DNA from: JBBROS01 sp965260935
GTDB lineage: Bacteria > Pseudomonadota > Alphaproteobacteria > Acetobacterales > Acetobacteraceae
Length of the DNA stretch: 64,000 nt
NCBI GenBank assembly: GCA_965260935.1
Contig: OZ253374.1
Location: 1,612,001-1,676,000 of the forward strand
Direction of reading: 5' to 3'
How positions within the stretch are numbered: position 1 is the first letter of the stretch; each line of letters opens with the position of its first letter. Position numbers and translations under genes: made by a program. Under the pieces are notes generated by a model. It searched no databases. It had not been told where the DNA came from and was given only the letters and a program-made list of their open reading frames with translations. Shown one piece after another: positions 1-8,614 of the stretch.

Positions 1-491
<491 letters not shown>

Positions 492-495
<4 letters not shown>

Positions 496-1484
496 GCGCC
501 GCCGCCTCTGGCCGCCGGCTGTCGCCGCAAGCCAAGGCGGTCCTGGGCTTCTTCGCCCGCTACGGCACGATCCTGGGCTTGCTCGCCATGATCGCCGCCT
601 TCTCGGCCTTGTCACCCCGTGCCTTCCCGACCATCAACAATTTCACCAATGTCATCAACCAGGCTTCGCTCGCGATGATTGTCGCCGCCGGGTTGACGCT
701 CGCCGTGGTGGTTGGCGAGCTTGATCTCTCGATCGGCTTCGCGGCAAGCCTGCATGGCATCCTGGTCACCGGCTTGATTGTCGCCAATAAGCTGCCGATT
801 CCGGTCGCGATCCTGATCGTCCTCGCGGCCGGCGCCCTCATAGGCTTTGTCAATGGACTGATCGTGACCAAAATCCGGGTCAACTCGGTCATCGCGACGC
901 TCGGTGTGGGCACGATCCTGACCGGCCTCGCTTTTGCCTATTCGGCCGGGGCGCCGATCGTCTCGGGCGTGCCGGAGGCGTTCCTGCAGCTCTCCCTCGG
1001 CCGTTGGCTGTTCGGCATTCCGAACAACATCGTTGTGATGGCCGGGGTGGTGGCCGGGCTTTGGGTGCTGGTGGAGAAGACAGCGGTTGGCCAGGAGATC
1101 CAAGCTGTTGGCGGCAATCCGGCTGCGGCGCGCCTCGCCGGCATCGGCGTGGACCGCATCAAGATCCTGGGTTTCGTCATCTCCGGTACTGCGGCGGCGC
1201 TGACCGGAATCTTGCTCGCCTCGCGTCTCGGCAGTGGGACGGCAAGCGCCGGCGACAGCTACCTGCTGACCGCCTTCGCCGCCGTCTTTCTCGGCTCGGC
1301 CACGCTGCGGGATGGCGAGTTCCACGTGCTCGGCACCCTGATCGGTGCGCTGATTATCGCCTTCGCGTTCAACGGGCTCAACATCTTCGGCGCGCCGACC
1401 TTCTCGCAATACATCCTTCAAGGCGCCATCCTCATCGTCGCGGTCGGGCTGTCCAGCCTCGGCCGCTCCATCGCAGAAAGCTGA
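492..1484 (+). CDS. Sugar ABC transporter permease (CUT2, RbsC-like)
   Basis: A 330-residue very hydrophobic protein with a charged N-terminus and about ten membrane segments. The motif GELDLSIGF near residue 75 is the counterpart of the conserved GGIDLSVG of CUT2 permeases. The ATG at 492 overlaps the ATPase stop by four bases, which fixes the start better than any upstream in-frame codon. It forms the membrane channel for the ATPase encoded just before it. The periplasmic binding protein must lie upstream of the window. Substrate unknown. Confidence 0.9.
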
Positions 1485-1488
1485 CGCC

Positions 1489-2319
1489 ATGGCCGCATCC
1501 TGGGACGTCCACGTCATCGAGTTCGCCCGCTCGAAGGAGCAACGCATGGCCGGCCTGATCCACGGCGCGCCGTTCGACGAGATCCATGACCTGCCGTTCT
1601 CCTTCGTGCTCGCACGCAGCGAAGACAAAGTCGTACTGGTCGACACCGGCTTCATGCGCGAGGGCAGCGGCGAGGCCATGAGCGTCAAGTTCGGCGTGCC
1701 ATACTGGATCTCGCCGCTGCGCATGTTGGCCGAGTTGGGAGTCGGCCCTGACAGCGTCACCGACATCGTGCTGAGCCACGCCCACTTCGACCACATGGGC
1801 TCCATCGGCAAGTTCCCCAAAGCGCGCCTGCATATCCAGAAGCGGGAGATCCTGAGCTGGCACGAGGCGTTCGCCTTGCCGCCTGCCTTCGGGTTCCTGA
1901 CGGAGATCATCAACCCGGACGATCTCCGCAGCGCCTTCGACGCCGCGGTCGAGCACCGGTTGAACCTCGTGGACGGCGACGTCGACGACCTGCTGCCCGG
2001 CCTACACGTCCGGCTTGGCGAGGGGCACACCATGGGCCAGCAGTTCATCGTCCTTGACACGGGGCGCGGCAAGCTGGTGATCTCGGGCGACTGCGTTTAC
2101 TCGCGGCGGAACGTTTGTGGGCACAACGACAATGGCGTCTACGTGCCGCTGACCAATGCCATCGGCGCCGCCTGGGACCAGCTTAAGACCATCGACCACA
2201 TCAACAAGGCGATCGAGGGTGACCTTGGGCGTCTTGTTATCCTGCACGACGCGGAGAGATGGAAAGGAATGCCGATTGTTAAGGAGATCGAAGGGTTCCG
2301 GATCGTTCGAGCGTCTTGA
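1489..2319 (+). CDS. Metallo-beta-lactamase fold hydrolase (AHL-lactonase-like)
   Basis: 276 residues. The metal-binding motif SHAHFDHMG sits near residue 96, followed by a GEGHTMGQ histidine region, ISGDC (bridging Asp) and the C-terminal LHDAERW. This order matches the N-acyl homoserine lactonase branch of the MBL superfamily, although the true substrate may be any cyclic ester, including a sugar lactone given the neighbouring sugar transporter. It begins four bases after the permease stop and is probably co-transcribed with it. Cytosolic, with no signal peptide. Confidence 0.8.
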   Translation: MAASWDVHVIEFARSKEQRMAGLIHGAPFDEIHDLPFSFVLARSEDKVVLVDTGFMREGSGEAMSVKFGVPYWISPLRMLAELGVGPDSVTDIVLSHAHFDHMGSIGKFPKARLHIQKREILSWHEAFALPPAFGFLTEIINPDDLRSAFDAAVEHRLNLVDGDVDDLLPGLHVRLGEGHTMGQQFIVLDTGRGKLVISGDCVYSRRNVCGHNDNGVYVPLTNAIGAAWDQLKTIDHINKAIEGDLGRLVILHDAERWKGMPIVKEIEGFRIVRAS

Positions 2320-2959
2320 GAACGGGTGCCGATTTCGGCGTCAGCAAGCCTAGCCGGATCGATGATGGACCTACTGTATGCCCAGCCAACCGCTCATAAC
2401 GTCACGGGTTGATCCGGGGCCGCGATATTGACGAATTCGAAGTTGGCAGGCCTGCACGCCGGCGACAAGCCAACGTGCCTCTGAACGCTTGGGATCGTCT
2501 CGTCCGGCGTAATGCGGAGGCACGAACGCCACCGACGATGATGGAGTCGAGCTTGACATGGGGCCGTTCGGTAACGCCGGAAACTTGCGATGCCGCTTTG
2601 CCGGCGATGCCGTTTGACAGCCGGTGCCACCGCTCCGGTGCAGGCGAGGAATTATCCTTGTCGACCCGCAGCGGCTGGACAATAACGGCCTGCATCTACA
2701 GGCAGATTGTATTAATCGAAATCGCCTTCTCCTTGCGCGGAGCACGTGATGTGGTTGCCTGCAGCGCCTGGGCGAAGGCATAGGTGCACGGCGAAACGGC
2801 GCCAATCACCGGTGTTGCGCGGGTGGGCCCGCAGATCGCGACGGGCGTCTTTGAGCTTATCTTTGTTGGTAGTGCCTTTCGCTTGGTTTGACGCCAAGGC
2901 GTTCGGCGGAGCAAGCCGCCAGCAAGTCTGACCTACTCACACGGCAACGTGCGGTGGAA
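2320..2959. other. 640 bp without a recognisable gene
   Basis: Frames on both strands give only arginine/proline-rich shadow peptides without a plausible start or family resemblance. Composition looks like degraded coding sequence. No IS end, tRNA or clear hairpin terminator was found. Confidence 0.4.
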
Positions 2960-3841
2960 TTACGGTAGCGGCAGATGCCGTGTGGAGGTGCCCGGCATCG
3001 GCCTCCAGCGTGCCAGCCCGTAAGCCTCGGCGGCGGATGCGGCGAAGATTTGGGGTTGGATTGCCGGGTCAACGTTGGCGCGTAGGGCGTCAAGCGTCTG
3101 GCGGTAGGTTCCGGCCAGGGTGCAGACGGGCCAGTCGGAGCCGAACAGGCACCGACCAGGCCCGAAGATGTCGAGCGCGGTTGCAATATAAGGTGCGAGG
3201 TCGGCGTTGGTCCAGGCGGCCCAGTCGGCTTCGGTGATCATGCCCGAGAGCTTGCACCAAACGTGGGCGCGGTGAGGGCGGAAGGCTTGCATGGCCTCGG
3301 CCCAATCGTGGTGACGGCTGTTCGCGATGTGGGGTTTGGCCAGGTGATCGACGACGAAGCGGAGGGTTGGGTGGTTCTGCACGGTGGTGACCGCGGCAGG
3401 GATCTCGCAGAGGCGGATAAGCAGATCGTAAGCCAGGCCGTGCTCTGCGACTGCTCGCAGGCCGCGCTGGACGGCGGGTTGCAGCAGCCAGTTGGGGTCG
3501 GGCTCGTCGTGCACCTGGTGGCGGATGCCGACGAGGAACTCGCCACCAGGGCCGGTTTGCAAGCCGGAGATCGTTTCATGTATGGCATGGCGTTGCAGGT
3601 CCACCCAGCCGACGACGCCGGCGATGAATGGGGTGTTGGCAGCCAGAAACAAGAAGGCTTGGGTTTCCTCGATGCTGGACCGGGTCTGCACCAGGATGGT
3701 GGCGTCGACTCCGGCGGATTGGAGCTCTGGACGCAGATCGTCCGGGGCGAATATGCGGCGGAGCGGCGCTGCCGGGCCGGTCATCCATGGATAGGGGTCG
3801 CAGGCCGGATTCCAGAAATGCTGGTGGGCATCGATGATCAT
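2960..3841 (-). CDS. Amidohydrolase family protein (lactonase-like TIM barrel)
   Basis: 293 residues. It starts with IDAHQHFWNP, the HxH metal motif on the first strand of amidohydrolase-2 TIM barrels. The C-terminal LFGSDWPVC carries the conserved metal Asp. This group includes L-fucono-lactonase-like and other sugar-lactone or dicarboxylate hydrolases. The start overlaps the stop of the preceding aldo/keto reductase fragment (ATGA), so both once belonged to a sugar dehydrogenase plus lactonase operon, which fits a sugar to lactone to acid route. The exact substrate is not determined by the sequence. Confidence 0.85.
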   Translation of the reverse strand: MIIDAHQHFWNPACDPYPWMTGPAAPLRRIFAPDDLRPELQSAGVDATILVQTRSSIEETQAFLFLAANTPFIAGVVGWVDLQRHAIHETISGLQTGPGGEFLVGIRHQVHDEPDPNWLLQPAVQRGLRAVAEHGLAYDLLIRLCEIPAAVTTVQNHPTLRFVVDHLAKPHIANSRHHDWAEAMQAFRPHRAHVWCKLSGMITEADWAAWTNADLAPYIATALDIFGPGRCLFGSDWPVCTLAGTYRQTLDALRANVDPAIQPQIFAASAAEAYGLARWRPMPGTSTRHLPLP

Positions 3842-4116
3842 GGAGTTGGGGCGTCATCGGGCAGCAGGCGGTCGCGACGGAGGGCCTCCCAGAACTCGGA
3901 CGGGATCGGGAGGGCCATCATGGCGGCGTTCTCGCGCATCTCGGCGGCGTTGCGAGCGCCGGGGATGACGGCGCAGACCACAGGGTGGGCGGCGCAGAAC
4001 TGCAGGGCGGCGGCCTTGAGGGGAACGGCATGGCGGTCGCAGATGGCGGCGATGCGGCGGACGCGCTCGACTTGTTTAGTCGCAAAAGATTGTTGGAATC
4101 CGGTTGGGCTGACCAT
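3838..4116 (-). pseudogene. Aldo/keto reductase, C-terminal fragment
   Basis: From about position 4080 downward the frame reads ERVRRIAAICDRH, then CAVIPGARNAAEM and EFWEALRRDRLL. This is the C-terminal end of an aldo/keto reductase of the D-threo-aldose (fucose/galactose) dehydrogenase type. The first twelve or so residues of the open frame do not fit the family, and the TIM-barrel core with the catalytic Tyr and Lys is missing. The gene was cut at a rearrangement junction next to the repC-like region. Its coupling to the amidohydrolase supports a former sugar dehydrogenase. Confidence 0.75.
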
Positions 4117-4377
4117 TGCCCAGTATGCCGGTCGCTCTCAGCGTCTGAAAGCCACATAGTCAGGACAGGGGTGACCTATGCCAGCATCTTGCATGAAGCT
4201 GGGGTAGATTCAGGATACGTGTAAAACTTGGTCACAAGCTCATTCGGGCTGGTTTCCAGGCTCCTGTCCAGCAAGGCTAAAACCCTCTCGAATACCTTGG
4301 GCACTCCAGCTATCCTGTTGAAAACAGAGTTTTTGGTAGTTACCAATGGCTGCTCCTTTTCCGGACGCTATCAATAA
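4117..4377. other. Junction region, no gene seen
   Basis: About 260 bp between the truncated aldo/keto reductase and the repC-like frame. It is less GC-rich than its surroundings. In repABC plasmids the region before repC carries a small antisense RNA, but I cannot show such a gene here. Confidence 0.3.
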
Positions 4378-4636
4378 GCGCTTTCACGAGCTGCTAAAAA
4401 CTCAAAGCTCGACCGGCTTGCTGCATCCTATAAATCTACTGATTTTACGAAGGTTTTTGGACAGCCGGTGCCTTGTGACCGTGTTTTACACGTACCCTCA
4501 ACTTACCCCTATTTGGTTGGCCGGACGGTCGCGTTGGACTGGGACGGGCAAGGACGCTTCGGCCCGATTGCCTGGCCGTCAGACGCCGAGCTGGAGGACA
4601 GGCTCGGCATCGGCCGGAGCCGCTGCAAGCAGGTTA

Positions 4637-5802
4637 TACCAGTGGCCCAAAATGTTGACTCCTGTGGAGTTCCCAACCGCCGTCTGACGTGATTCGCTTT
4701 TGTGTGCATCGATTTGCGAGGCGGACATGGCTGCGGTCGCTATCACACGGACAGATCTGAACGCGGCCGATTTGCGTGTGGCCGCGCGGCGCTCGGCGGA
4801 TACCAAACAGGTGCTTCGTGCCTTGGCTATTGCGCTGATACTGGACGGGGCGAGCCGCGAGGACGCTGCGCGAGCCTGCGGCATGGACCGGCAGACCTTG
4901 CGCGACTGGGTGCATCGCTACAACGAGGCGGGGCTGGAGGGGCTTGCCGATCGGGCACGCAGTGGCCGCCCGGCTAGCCTGAGCTGGGTTGAGCAGGGCC
5001 GCGTTGCGCGCTGGATAGAGGAGGGCGCCACCCTGGCTGAAGACGGCGTGGTGCGGTTCCGGCGTGTCGATCTCAAGCAGCGTATCGCACGCGCGTTCGG
5101 CGTCGAGCTGCACGAGCGCAGTGTTGGCAAGCTGCTGCACAAGCTTGGCTACCGCAAGCTCTCGGTGCGTCCGGTGCATCCGCAAACCGACCTCGCGGCG
5201 CAGGAGGCTTTTAAAAAAACTTTGCCGACCGGGCGCGCGATGCGATCGGCACGCAGCACACAGGCAAACCGGTCGAAGTCTGGTTCCAAGATGAAGCCAG
5301 GGTCGGCCAGCAAGGCACGCTGACCCGCATCTGGGCACGGCGCGGCACCCGCCCGCGCGCTCTGCGCGATCATCGGTTCAACTGGGTCTACCTGTTCGGC
5401 GCCATCTGTCCAGCCCGCGGCGCCGGCAGTGCGCTGGTGCTGCCCATCGTCAACGTTGACGCCATGAACAAGCATTTGGCCGAGATCAGCACATGCGTCA
5501 CGCTGGGCGCCATCGCCCTGCTCGTCATCGACGGCGCAGGCTGGCACCGCTCGCCCAAGCTGGACGTGCCCGACAACATCGTGTTGCTGACCCTGCCGCC
5601 CTATGCTCCAGAACTCAATCCCGTCGAGAACATCTGGGCATACCTGCGTGCCAATAAATTCGGTCACCAGGTCTGGGATACGTACGAAGCCATTCTCGAT
5701 GCGACCTGTGCAGCCTGGAACGCGCTAACGAGCGCACCAGACGTCATCCAGTCCACCGGGCATCGCCAATGGGCACAGGTCATAATTTAGGGCCGCTGGT
5801 AT
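4637..5802 (+). mobile_element. IS630-like insertion sequence inside repC
   Basis: The ends form an imperfect inverted repeat: TACCAGTGGCCCAAAAT at the left and, read inward from the right, TACCAGCGGCCCTAAAT. The target is TTATA inside the repC-like gene; IS630 elements insert at TA. The exact outer base is uncertain by one or two positions because the TA-rich target is repetitive. The element carries one transposase gene that needs a -1 frameshift. Confidence 0.75.
4727..5790 (+). CDS. IS630 family transposase (needs -1 frameshift)
   Basis: The first part (MAAVAITRTDLNAADLRVAA) holds a helix-turn-helix domain with GMDRQTLRDWVHRYNEAG. The second part carries the DDE catalytic core: VWFQDEARVGQ, LVIDGAGWH and YAPELNPVENIW. 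The two parts lie in different frames and join at TTTTAAAAAAAC (5209-5220), where a -1 shift after the second Lys codon restores the family sequence FKKNFADRAR. The same site is present in the neighbouring IS630-like copy, so programmed frameshifting or slippage on the A run is more likely than decay. Apart from this site the gene looks intact. Confidence 0.8.
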
Positions 5803-6155
5803 TATACAAGCGGCCCTGGAGCTGGGTTTCATGCGGATGCGCCGCAGCCCGACCGGCAAACGCTACGGCGGTCGCGACCGGGACGACCGGATCGCCTACG
5901 CCTACGGGTTTGACCTCTCCCCGCTTGCGGAACGGAAGACGGAGTTCGAGAGGCTGGCTCTGGAATGGAAAGCCCGGCGCGACGAAGCCAAACGGCTCCG
6001 GCGAGAGATCGCCTGCCTTCGCGGCGAGGTGCTGGCGCTGACCGAGCTGGCGACCATGCAAAGCTACAAGAACGGCGACTGACCCGCATTTGCAGAGCAG
6101 GCCAAATGCCCTCATGCGCGCCCGAGGCAACCACCGCGATCCTTTTCCCCTCTTA

Positions 6156-7269
6156 TACCGCTTCCATGATGTTCTGACTTGTTGAGGATTCTCAATGGGC
6201 GGGAATGGTGATTCAGCATCGGCATGGAGGTGACCATGCCGATGCTGACGATCCGGGATGACCTGACGGCCGCGGAGTTGCGGCGATTGGCGCGGCGCGA
6301 GCGCGATGCGCGGGTCGGCCGGCGGATGCTGGCGATCGCCAACGCACTCGACGGCATGAGCCGCGCGACGGCGGCTAAGCCGGTACAATGAGCGCGGCGT
6401 GGCGGGGCTTGGCGATCGCTGGGGCGCGGGTCGGCCGACGGCGGTGAGCGACGGGCAGCTGGCGGTGGTGAAGACCGCGATCCTGCAGGCGGCGAGCCGG
6501 GCTGGTGATGCGAAGCCCGCGTTGCGGATTGTCGATGTCGCTGCCCTGATCGAGGAGCGGACCGGCGTACGCTACAGCATCTCGGGTGCCCACCGGCTGA
6601 TGCGGACGATGGACCTGTCGTACCAGAAGACCCGGCCCAGCTACCCCAAGGCTGATCCGAAGGCGCGCGAGCGTTTTAAAAAACCCTGCCGGACCATCTG
6701 AAGCGGATCGCGCGCGAGCGGGCAAATGGCCGTACCGTGGAGTTGTGGTTCCAGGATGAGGCTCGTGTCGGCCAGGTCGGCCGCACCGGACGCGTCTAGT
6801 ACGATCGCGGTGTCCGCCCCCGCGGGCTCCGCGACATGCGTCACAATGCAGCCTGGATCTTCGGCGCGATCTGCCCGGAGCGCGATACCGGCGTCGCGCT
6901 TGTCCTGCCCGAGGCGACCGTGCCGGCGATGCAGGCGCTGATCGACGAACCCGCCGGCCAGTTGCCCGCCGACCGCCACGCCGTGCTGGTCATGGATCGC
7001 GCCGGCTGGCACATCGCCGCCAGGCTCACTTGGCCCGACACCGTCATGCCGCTCTACCTGCCGTCCTACAGTCCGGAACTCAATCCGATCGAGCGGGTCT
7101 GGCTCTACCTCCGTGAGCGCTTCCTCAGCCATCGCCTGTTCGACACCGTCGATGCCATCGTCAATGCGTGCTGCGACGCCTGGAATGCTCTCCTGGCCGA
7201 ACCGGGACGCGTCGCCAGCCACGGTCGCTACGGCTACCGCTAACCGATCAGATCTTCATGGAAATGGTA
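6156..7269 (+). mobile_element. IS630-like insertion sequence, second copy (decayed)
   Basis: Inverted ends TACCGCTTCCATGATGTTCT (left) and, read inward from the right, TACCATTTCCATGAAGATCT match at most positions. TA flanks both sides (6154-6155 and 7270-7271), the expected IS630 target duplication. The element belongs to a different subtype from the copy at 4637-5802. Its transposase is broken. Confidence 0.75.
6236..7243 (+). pseudogene. IS630 family transposase, inactivated
   Basis: The N-terminal part (MPMLTIRDDLTAAELRRLAR) runs to a stop after MSRATAAKPVQ. About 20 residues of the helix-turn-helix (the equivalent of GMDRQTLRDWV) are missing near 6375, and the frame changes there. A second shift occurs at TTTTAAAAAA (6674-6683), the same -1 site as in the other IS630-like element. 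The DDE part follows (LWFQDEARVGQVG, LVMDRAGWH, YSPELNPIERVW), but TAG at 6797-6799 replaces a sense codon. The deletion and the nonsense codon make it a pseudogene. Confidence 0.8.
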
Positions 7270-7439
7270 TAAGACAGCCGAGCCGCGCGCTGGATCGCCT
7301 CGGCTGGCGGCGCCGTCGGCCGGCTCGGCCCCGCGCAGGACGGCGTCGCTCGCCGGCGGCGCAGCCGCCCGCAGGCTTGGCCACAGACTTACCCACTGCT
7401 TCTGTGGATAACTGCCGCGGTCCGGCCTCGCCAAGGACC
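7270..7439. other. Region with one perfect DnaA-box-like site
   Basis: 170 bp between the second IS630-like element and the IS5 remnant. TGTGGATAA at 7403-7411 is a perfect DnaA box on the complementary strand. In repABC plasmids the origin lies within repC, so this could be a relic of the same replicon, but a single 9-mer is weak evidence. Confidence 0.3.
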
Positions 7440-7824
7440 CGCCCCTCACCGCGAACGGCGCTGATAGCGGCGAGCTCACCTGTGCGGCGGCTGCGGCACG
7501 GCAGCGCCATCTACCGCCGGAGATCGTTGTCCCGCCTCGGGGTCGGCGGCGCCACGCTCCAACGAGGGCGACGACGGCGTCCAGGGCCAGCGTGACCGCC
7601 ACATCCGGCTCATGACCGAACGTGGTGGTGTAGAACGGCAGAAGGCGACGGGTTACGGCAAGCGAAACCATGCCGAGACGGCGATGGCGAGACACAAGCG
7701 CCTGGTCGGACCCAAGCTCCGCGTCCGGAGCCTCCTGACCCAGCAGGGCGAGCCCGCCATCGCCGTCGCGGCGCTGAACACGACGATCCGAACGGCAAAG
7801 CCCGTCTCCATCCGGGTCGCCTGA
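7440..7824 (+). pseudogene. IS5-type transposase, C-terminal remnant
   Basis: From about 7530 the frame gives QRDRHIRLMTERG, then WQ-like ERQKATGYGKRNHAETAM, ARHKRLVGPKLRVRS and AAIAVAALN-like tail text. This is the C-terminal end of IS5-group transposases, including the ETAM-R-K glutamate region. Upstream the family text continues in another frame (LPPEIVVPPRG), so there is at least one frameshift. The N-terminal two thirds and both IS ends are absent. Non-functional relic. Confidence 0.7.
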
Positions 7825-7882
7825 AGAACGCCTGGGAAGGGTCAGCTCAACCTTCTACCGGTCCCTACAACAATGCTTATGC

Positions 7883-8614
7883 CTAACAGACAACATTCTC
7901 TGTCCTGAAATAGGCGTGCTCCAATCGCCGCGACAGCCCAGCCTCACCTGCCCTGGCTTCCAAAGCCACCCGGCCCTGCGCCAACGCATACACCCGGTCC
8001 GACACCGCCAATGCCTTCTCAATCAACTGCTCCACCAGCAGCACCGACGTCCCACGCGCCCGCAATTGCCCAACGACGCCCAACACCCGGTCGACCAGAA
8101 CCGGCGACAACCCGGCCGAGGGTTCGTCCAGCATCAGCAGCCGGGGCCGCCGGACCAGGCCCTGCGCCACCGCCAGCATCTGCTGCTGCCCGCCGCTCAG
8201 CGCCCCGCCGCGCTCATGCCGTTTGGCGGCGATCTCCGGGAAGAACGACAGCGCCTCCTCGATCCGGGCCGCGCGCTCGCCCCGGGCCACGTCATACCCG
8301 GCCAGCAACAGATTGTCGGTGACGCTGATCTGGCTGAACACCCGGTGCCCCTCGATCACGTGCACCAAGCCCGCCCGCGCCGACCCGCGCGGCCCGGCGC
8401 CCCGCATGTCCCGCCCATCGAACTGAACCGTCCCGGCGCTTGGCGGCAGCAGCCCGGAGATTGCGCCGAGCAAGGTCGACTTCCCCGCTCCGTTCGGCCC
8501 GAGCAACGAGACGGCCTCCCCGGCGGCAATGCGCATATCGACCCCATGCAGCACGCCGATCTTGCCATAGCCGGCTTCGAGCCCGGCCACCTGCAGCAGC
8601 GCGTCAGCCGCCAA
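7883..8614 (-). CDS. Branched-chain/amide ABC transporter ATP-binding protein (LivF-like)
   Basis: 243 residues with Walker A GPNGAGKST, the LivF-type signature GALSGGQQQMLAVAQ and Walker B LLMLDEPSAGLSP. LivF ATPases pair with a LivG ATPase on a LivH/LivM channel. The start overlaps the end of the upstream fused permease-ATPase gene by 11 bases. It is the last gene of the long minus-strand cluster that begins with the SDR gene near 19.7 kb. The substrate could be a branched amino acid or another small carboxylate. Confidence 0.9.
   Translation of the reverse strand: MAADALLQVAGLEAGYGKIGVLHGVDMRIAAGEAVSLLGPNGAGKSTLLGAISGLLPPSAGTVQFDGRDMRGAGPRGSARAGLVHVIEGHRVFSQISVTDNLLLAGYDVARGERAARIEEALSFFPEIAAKRHERGGALSGGQQQMLAVAQGLVRRPRLLMLDEPSAGLSPVLVDRVLGVVGQLRARGTSVLLVEQLIEKALAVSDRVYALAQGRVALEARAGEAGLSRRLEHAYFRTENVVC

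Larger units (their letters stand above)
4378..6082 (+). pseudogene. repC: repC-like plasmid replication initiator, interrupted by an IS
   Basis: Two halves of one protein flank the IS630-type element. The left half (to about 4638) reads GPIAWPSDAELEDRLGIGRS then RCKQVI. The right half (from 5804) reads IQAALELGFMRM, then SPTGKRY and AYGFDLSPLAER, followed by a charged helical stretch. WPSDAEL, S-P-GKRY and FGFDLSPL are hallmarks of RepC initiators of repABC plasmids. Joining the halves across the IS keeps the frame and yields CKQVIQAALELGF. There is no clear start upstream (stop at 4375) and the frame ends at 6082, so both ends also look degraded. It is a relic of a plasmid or chromid backbone. 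Confidence 0.65.

Noticed and set aside
2409..2783. 124-codon frame in the gap after the MBL-fold gene
   Set aside because: No ribosome site, no recognisable motif and atypical composition; treated as non-coding or degraded sequence.
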